From the NCBI GenBank assembly GCA_902772685.1, contig CACYBO010000044.1:1-6453 (forward strand): a DNA stretch of 6,453 bases, given 5' to 3'. The position numbers and the translations under genes are program-made. Shown here one piece after another: positions 6,015 to 6,453 of the stretch. This DNA comes from an uncultured Eubacteriales bacterium. Lineage in GTDB: Bacteria; Bacillota; Clostridia; Peptostreptococcales; Anaerovoracaceae. The notes beneath the pieces were generated by a model, which did no database searches, was not told the origin of the DNA, and saw only the letters and a program-made list of their open reading frames with translations. Position 1 is the first letter of the stretch, and each line of letters begins with the position of its first letter.

Positions 6015-6453
6015 ATGAAGACGAAGAGAATCCTGAAGATTGTTCTAGGGCTGGTTGTTACTTTTACAATGGCCTTTTCTCCGATTTCCAGCAGCTACGC
6101 GATGATTGAAAACGCCCCAAGCGACGGCGGGGAACAGGTCACAGAATCGCAGACGCCCGAGGTGATTTCCGAAGAATCACCTGCTGAGGAGCAAGCGACT
6201 GCGGAACAGGCGGAGCCTGAGCAGAATGATAGTATAAAAGCTACTGAAGAAGTTGCCTCAGAAGAAGCTGCTTCGGAAGAGATTGTTTCAGAAGAGAGTG
6301 ACGAGCAGGAAACAGCAAGTGGCGAAGCCGAAAACGAGAAAGCAACCAGGACAAAATACACCTGGAACGACGGAAAAATAAATGTAACGGCAGTGCTTTC
6401 TGATGCAGACGCCATACCGGACGATGCTGAGCTTATTGCAAAGGCAGTAAACA
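6015..6453 (+). CDS. Secreted surface protein, N-terminal part (adhesin-like), runs off the window
   Basis: The frame is open to the window edge with 146 codons visible. A signal peptide is clear: basic start (MKTKRILK), hydrophobic core about 9-24, likely cleavage after SYA (residue 29). Residues 31-110 form a low-complexity acidic linker with 24 Glu and 3 Asp against 2 Lys, containing repeated SEE units. From residue 111 a beta domain begins (TKYTWNDGKINVTAVLSD, then AIPDDAELIAKAV). This opening resembles the N-terminal domain of large clostridial wall-anchored adhesins; I recall the resemblance, and the anchoring end is not in view. The ATG has a modest ribosome binding site (GTGGGG, 6002-6007) seven bases upstream. 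It probably has its own promoter at 5903-5931. Confidence 0.8.
   Translation, partial: MKTKRILKIVLGLVVTFTMAFSPISSSYAMIENAPSDGGEQVTESQTPEVISEESPAEEQATAEQAEPEQNDSIKATEEVASEEAASEEIVSEESDEQETASGEAENEKATRTKYTWNDGKINVTAVLSDADAIPDDAELIAKAVN

Noticed and set aside
6095..6415. Minus-strand frame of 106 residues, Ser/Ala-rich
   Set aside because: It is the reverse reading of the Glu/Ser/Ala repeat codons of the surface-protein gene, which has its own signal peptide and start.

Overview
The window looks like chromosomal DNA from a low-to-moderate GC Gram-positive bacterium of the class Clostridia, probably a gut-type Eubacteriales (Lachnospiraceae or Anaerovoracaceae-like). The evidence is strong Shine-Dalgarno sites on most genes, secreted proteins without an outer-membrane context, a lipobox lipoprotein, clostridial Ig-like 'YNGK' and 'GKGNY' modules with a lysine-rich C-terminal module, and T-tailed hairpin terminators. 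The taxonomic call rests on protein style only. No tRNA, rRNA, CRISPR array, insertion sequence or attachment site was seen.

Layout. (1) 1-270 holds what look like decayed pieces of a multi-pass membrane acyltransferase, in two frames. (2) 272-2446 encodes a large secreted protein: signal peptide, transglutaminase-like Cys-His-Asp domain, three Ig-like/MBG-like modules and a 108-residue tail with 42 basic and no acidic residues. A hairpin terminator follows. (3) 2519-3903 is a probable two-gene unit behind an extended -10 promoter with a perfect inverted repeat over the expected start site: a 133-aa four-helix membrane protein and a 287-aa acidic lipoprotein with a DUF4367-like C-terminal half. 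(4) 3904-5709, minus strand, is a MATE-family transporter fused to a C-terminal HATPase_c (RsbW/SpoIIAB-like) domain; its stop codon abuts the lipoprotein stop codon directly. (5) 5710-6014 is a 305-bp intergenic region with a strong minus-strand promoter, a structured stretch ending in a plus-strand terminator with no gene to serve, a good plus-strand promoter and a 10-bp palindrome. (6) 6015 to the window end is the start of a large secreted surface protein with a signal peptide, a very acidic linker and the start of a surface-adhesin-like beta domain.

Together the genes suggest a cell-surface and export neighbourhood, but nothing in the sequence ties them into one pathway. The items most worth a second look are the MATE-ATPase fusion, the orphan terminator with its possible small RNA or riboswitch, and the transglutaminase-like protein with its polycationic tail.
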